Shown here: positions 60,001 to 64,000 of the stretch, piece after piece | Layout of the letters: each line of letters opens with the position of its first letter | How positions within the stretch are numbered: position 1 is the stretch's first letter | Assembly (NCBI GenBank): GCA_963573385.1 | Contig: CAUYLG010052230.1 | Location: forward strand, 1 to 64,000 | Direction of reading: 5' to 3' | Source: Cacajao melanocephalus | Lineage: Eukaryota > Chordata > Mammalia > Primates > Pitheciidae | Length of the DNA: 64,000 nucleotides | Program-made: the position numbers and the translations under genes | The notes under the pieces: model-generated | Databases searched by the model: none | What the model was told of the DNA's origin: nothing | The model's input: the letters and a program-made list of their open reading frames with translations, nothing else

Positions 60001-60364
60001 CTTTAGAGAAATATCCATTTCAATTCTGATTTTACAGAGACAAAATTAGCATGTCTTTCCGACTTTGTTAGTACGATTTTGGAAGTAGTCTTGAAAGACA
60101 TTAAAGGTATAATTATCAGTTAGCAATAAAAAATTCTAAACAATACAATTTGTTTCTGTGACAGTCTATATATTCTTGGATTCTTTTTTTTTTTTTAAAC
60201 CTCTCTGACTGTTTCTCTTCAATCTCCTTTGAGGCTCATCTCATTGGTGTACGGAATACATATACAGTGGTTTCTCAGGATTATCTTTCAATCTTCTTTA
60301 TTTTTGGAGATGTATAGTAGGGTGGCATTGAGGCAGTGGATTCATCCCTACTGTTTCCACGCAA
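60001..60364. other. Unassigned spacer
   Basis: A T-run at 60185-60196; nothing else recognised. Confidence 0.4.
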
Positions 60365-60622
60365 GGAACTGTGAGCTTTAAAATTAGGCAGTTTGAGGTC
60401 CAAACTCCAACTCTGCAATTTGTGAGTTTCGAGGTTAGTTATTCTCTTAGCTCTATTTTCCTTATCTGAACTATAATATATCTGTAGTGGCAGTAATGCT
60501 ATATACTTCTCATTTAATCTTCAAAACATCTCTCAGGTGTGTTTTGAAGATTAAATGAGACAGTGTATGGAAAGTAAATAGGTAGGGTCTGGGTAAAAGA
60601 TCTGTACATGTTTGTTAAGTGA
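60365..60622 (+). mobile_element. MIR SINE, sense, rearranged
   Basis: 'tgtgagctttaaaattaggc', 'tttgaggtccaaactccaac', 'cttatctgaactataatata', then the fold-back at 60508-60560, then 'gacagtgtatggaaagtaaa'. The MIR 3' half has been altered by an inverted duplication. Confidence 0.8.
60508..60560. repeat. Perfect 21-bp inverted repeat with 11-nt loop
   Basis: The left arm (60508-60528, starting tctcatttaatcttcaaaac) is the exact reverse complement of the right arm (60540-60560, ending gaagattaaatgaga). The loop is tctctcaggtg. The right arm is the expected sense MIR core, so the left arm plus loop is a reversed copy. The DNA or RNA could form a strong hairpin. Confidence 0.93.
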
Positions 60623-62454
60623 GTGTATAAATGACAAATTGTCCAAGACTTGAATGAGATCTTCTACTGATATATACTGATATGTTCACAGGATTGTGAC
60701 AACAGAGTATATTACTTAAGATATAATACAGAAAATCTCCAGCCTGTGTTCTCTATTTAAAATTGAATCTTTTTTCTTTCTCCTAGAGCATCTGCCTTCC
60801 CTTTGTGAAGTTCAGCACTTGCATTCTTAGTGATGGTTTCCTAGACGTCTCCCTCCGCTGGGACAGATAGTCAAAGCCTGAAAACAAAGAAATCTCTGGA
60901 GAGAAAAGGAGCTGTTGAGCCTGCTGCCTGAGGAAAACCTTGCCTTTTTCTTGACATGTTATGGTTAACAATGCCTGTGAGTCTCATTTCATATTTTGAG
61001 TCTCCTGAGCAGAAGCAGTTTCTCTTAGTCTTTCAGGATTTAAATTAGGCTGTCTGCACCACGTGGTTTATAGATGCGTCCATTTGTGTTATATGGTTTA
61101 TAACACTAATACATAATTGGAAACAGAACAATTTGAATCTTATTGGCTGGCTTGCTGCCCAGGCTCTGATAGTGTTGAAGATGAAGGGAGATAGCAAAGT
61201 CTCACTGGTTATGGAGGCTGCACATTCATTTTTTCATTCGACAAACACCAGCAGGCTAAGAGCAGGTTACCAAAATATTACTCTCAGTACAGCCTGGGGC
61301 TTCAAAGGCTTTAGAAGACAGATATCCTTTGGCATATTCAAGCTGAGCCTTATGTTTGGGGACAGCAGAAGTATTTGCTATTCTCTGACATTGCTGTCCC
61401 ATTCCTGCCTGAACGCTGACAATGGCATAGTAAGTGCTTGCCCCTTGCCCTCATTCCTACAACTCTATGTAGAGACGTTAGAAAGTTCATCAGTATACAA
61501 TATTCTTGCTATTCAGCCCACATTACAAGTTGCATAGTGCTGTCCCTATCTTAGTACTCATTCCATGTGCTAATGTTAGTGACTTGGATTTGGTGCAATG
61601 ATGAATTTGCAGTGATGAAATTGGAGCAGTGATAAAGACAAATGGGCACTTAGCTCCATAAGTATGAATCCGTGTGCATAATTTTGCTTGTTTCTTTCTT
61701 TTCAGATTTTCACATATGAAGATCTCTGTAATCTCAAGTAGATAGATGCTTTTCATGAACCTGAATCAAATCCTTAGAATTTTTGGTACTTCCTGTAGTT
61801 ACCTACTGTTTGAAGTACCTTCAACTGCATGCTTCATGCATGGTATATACAGAAATGCCCATTTAATGAAGATCAAAGATTGATTAAATAAGGAAAGAGG
61901 AAAAGGAAAGAGAGAAGGAAATAAGATGAGTATAGGGAGTTAGGTGGATAAGATGGGAGGAAGTGATGGCAGAAACTCTCAAGTAGTGGGTCAGTGGGTA
62001 GAGAAGGAAACTGATTCTCCTAGTGTTTCTAAGTCATATCTCAGACTGCTAAGGTTATGAAATTCAGTACTATGGAAGAGAAGTATATTTCTCAAGGAGC
62101 TGAGATTCTTATACACCAATCATTTCTGCTCAAAGTTTAGGATTCTAAGATTCTTCAATATTAAGAGGCCGTGTTACATAATTTTAAGATGAAGCTTTCA
62201 GGAGGATGTTGTCCCCATTAATGTTCCGATATGGTGTTCTGAGCATCTAAAAAGGTCTACATCCCCTGTGGAGTTTTGAGCATCTGGAGTGGTCTATATT
62301 CCCTGGGGTATGAATAATGTTCAGTAGTTCTTTTTGGATGGGTGGTCAGGGGCTCTGAAGGGGTGGTGGTGGATGTGAAAATGCTTTAAAACAACTTTAA
62401 GTGCTACATTGAACCAGGAGACTTAGGCAGTTACTAGTACTTAATGATAGCCCA
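60623..62454. other. 1.8 kb largely unassigned block
   Basis: Holds a 134-codon plus frame at 61133-61537 with no recognisable domain or signal peptide; I treat it as chance. A purine-rich patch ('aaagaggaaaaggaaagaga') at 61892-61920. No named repeat. Confidence 0.42.
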
Positions 62455-62632
62455 CCACTATCTGATGAGCACCCACCATTATGTGCCAAACACTACTTAT
62501 CACACAGGTGTTCCATGTAAATGCTACAGCAGCCTGATCAGTTCAGACAGTTTCTAGAAAAGGAATGTGAGGTTTAGTAAAGTTAAGTAGCCAATGTCAG
62601 AAATGCAGTAAATTATGGAGCTAGGAAGACTC
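62455..62632 (-). mobile_element. MIR SINE, antisense
   Basis: 'gagcacccaccattatgtgc', 'caaacactacttatcacaca', 'tgtgaggtttagtaaagtta', 'agtagccaatgtcagaaatg'. Confidence 0.75.
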
Positions 62633-62794
62633 TCTCTTTTATATTTTGCTGCCTCTTATATTTACTTAGCCTGGAAATCACATCAAGCTGCCTCTGTGCT
62701 TGTTAATCAACCAGAATGGACTGTGGGTTAGGGGCAGATTTAAGGAAATTTCCATGCACACTTCCACTGTCATTCTGCTGCATTAAACTGGCTA

Positions 62795-62960
62795 TCATTG
62801 ATGTACTAGACAGTGTACTGAGCACCTAATATGAATTATTGCATTTTATCCTTGTGTTACTCCTACCTTCATTATATGGGGAAGAAAAACCTACAACTTT
62901 ATGCTGAGAGGGAAGCAAAATTTGATTTTTAATTATAGCTAGTAAGTGAATAAAACCTGT
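62795..62960 (-). mobile_element. MIR SINE, antisense
   Basis: 'gtgtactgagcacctaatat', 'gaattattgcattttatcct', 'tgtgttactcctaccttcat', 'attatagctagtaagtgaat'. Confidence 0.7.
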
Positions 62961-63059
62961 TGAGAAACAATTCTCCTTTGAGCTTATGTGTCTGTTAATA
63001 CCAAGCAGAGGCGTGGTTGCCTTTGCTCTGCACCATCTTGTCAAGGATGTTTGTATAGT

Positions 63060-63345
63060 GAACAGCTTTGGAAGATAGAGATAGTATTTACCTCTAGAGC
63101 AAAGGACAGGAATGCTTAGCATTTAGGATAATAAAAGAAGAAGATAGAGTCTCCCTTTGGAGCATAGAGCAGGCATGCTTACTATGTAAAAGATTTGGGT
63201 TCCCCAAGCTCAGAGTTTCTCTCCTGTAACACAACCCACTGTATGTACATGTGTCAACAGACCTCAGCCCTTGGCATTGGCACTTGGCAAAATGACAAAA
63301 AATGTTGATATTCTATCTACTGCTATAGCTGTAATAAACTATGTT
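63060..63345 (+). mobile_element. Candidate old LTR, sense
   Basis: 'tgcttactatgtaaaagatt', 'tgggttccccaagctcagag' and an AATAAA at about 63333-63338, followed by 'ctatgtttggtctctgatcc', resemble an ERVL-type LTR end. An imperfect duplication of about 55 bp (63070-63126 and 63141-63189) lies at its left. Family not named. Confidence 0.35.
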
Positions 63346-63444
63346 TGGTCTCTGATCCTTTATCTTATATATTATGCCAGCATCCGTAAGCTGGAAAGCT
63401 AACTTATCAGCTTGCAAGTAGGGTAAAAATCTCAGCTCTTTTAT

Positions 63445-63525
63445 AGCTCTTGACAGAACCTAGAATCAAATCCAAGTCAGTCTGACTCCCAAACCCATAT
63501 TCCTTACTACTGTACTCTTGTGCTA
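63445..63525 (-). mobile_element. MIR 5' part, antisense
   Basis: 'gacagaacctagaatcaaat', 'ccaagtcagtctgactccca', 'accc-tattccttactactgt' match the antisense tRNA-derived part of MIR. Confidence 0.65.
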
Positions 63526-64000
63526 GAAGTTGTGTATTTGGAGATAAACTCACAGAAGTGGAATAAAGTCATCTTGCCTCCCCACTCCTTATGGAACCAT
63601 CTTTAAATTCAAAGTATATTTTTGGCCGGGATGGGGGAGACAGGTAGTTTAAACTTTTATCTTGAAGCCATCTCTGTTTCTGTTTTTCTGCCTTTTTGCC
63701 ATTTATAGGTGTTTTGGACTCTTGACAGTGAGCTCTCCCTTGAATAACTAGATGAGGTGTGGAGAAAGGAATCTATGTGTGTACTGGCTCTGTATGGATA
63801 AAATAGGGACTTTATCTGGGATCACAGCAGAAAAAATAATAGGCAAATTTTCACTTTGTTGTCAGTTTCACTTTTCTTCGTAACACAAAGGGAAGGATGA
63901 GTCTAAATAACAGTCACTGGCTTCTCATACCTGCTACGTTACAGTCTGATCAACTAGTAGTTAAAGTCTGAAACTGTCCTGTTAGCTGAATTTGCCAGTG
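63526..64000. other. No recognised feature
   Basis: Unassigned to the end of the window. Confidence 0.4.

Noticed and set aside
61133..61537. 134-codon plus-strand frame as a gene
   Set aside because: No domain, signal peptide or coding signature; in unassigned low-GC DNA a frame of this size is expected by chance in 64 kb.
61888..61925. Purine-rich tract as a triplex or regulatory element
   Set aside because: Short and impure; no mirror symmetry strong enough to support the claim.

Overview
The window looks like ordinary non-coding primate DNA, most likely human. The evidence is AT-rich sequence built almost entirely from layered retrotransposon copies: AluJ, AluS and AluY-like SINEs, primate and older L1 elements, and the older mammalian L2, MIR, MaLR/ERVL and hAT (MER5-type) strata. 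I find no protein-coding exon, tRNA, rRNA or CRISPR array that I can defend. The window is therefore intergenic or lies inside a large intron. Open reading frames above 60 codons are L1 remnants, shadows of repeats, or chance.

Layout. 0-5 kb: an antisense L2 about 1.35 kb long, split by a young L1 3' end, then a second ancient LINE tail, MIRs and more L2. 5.3-12.4 kb: a near full-length sense L1 with 5' UTR, ORF1 and ORF2, disrupted by a solo LTR and decayed. 12.4-24 kb: several AluJ copies, sparse MIR and L2, TA tracts and long unassigned stretches. 24.2-25.9 kb: an L1 whose 5' part is inverted (twin priming), carrying an Alu. 27.5-30.4 kb: an antisense 5'-truncated L1 carrying two Alus and a CA repeat. 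31.7-36.2 kb: a sense L1 with its 5' UTR but an internal deletion that joins ORF1 to the ORF2 reverse transcriptase in one frame. 36-43 kb: MIRs, an MLT1 LTR, an antisense MaLR LTR and DNA-transposon MITEs. 43.1-46.4 kb: an older L1 with an internal deletion and an Alu insertion. 47-51 kb: an ERVL-like LTR, an MST LTR nested in an ERV1-like LTR, L2, and three MER5-type MITEs. 51-64 kb: mostly unassigned sequence with MIR, a rearranged local tandem duplication, an L1 fragment with a very clean AluY-like insertion, a 1 kb antisense L2, and a MIR containing a perfect inverted repeat.

The elements do not work together as a system. Their interest is historical: nesting order, target-site duplications, a twin-priming inversion, and small local rearrangements (templated patches, tandem duplications, a fold-back inverted repeat). 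I found no novel biological system. The best observations are the 21-bp perfect hairpin inside a MIR at 60.5 kb, the duplicated and internally deleted block at 54.5-55.1 kb, the 44-bp L2 patch inside another LINE at 2.9 kb, the twin-primed L1, and the in-frame ORF1-ORF2 junction at 33.7 kb. Family names are from recognition of consensus features without a database search; where I am unsure of a name I say so.
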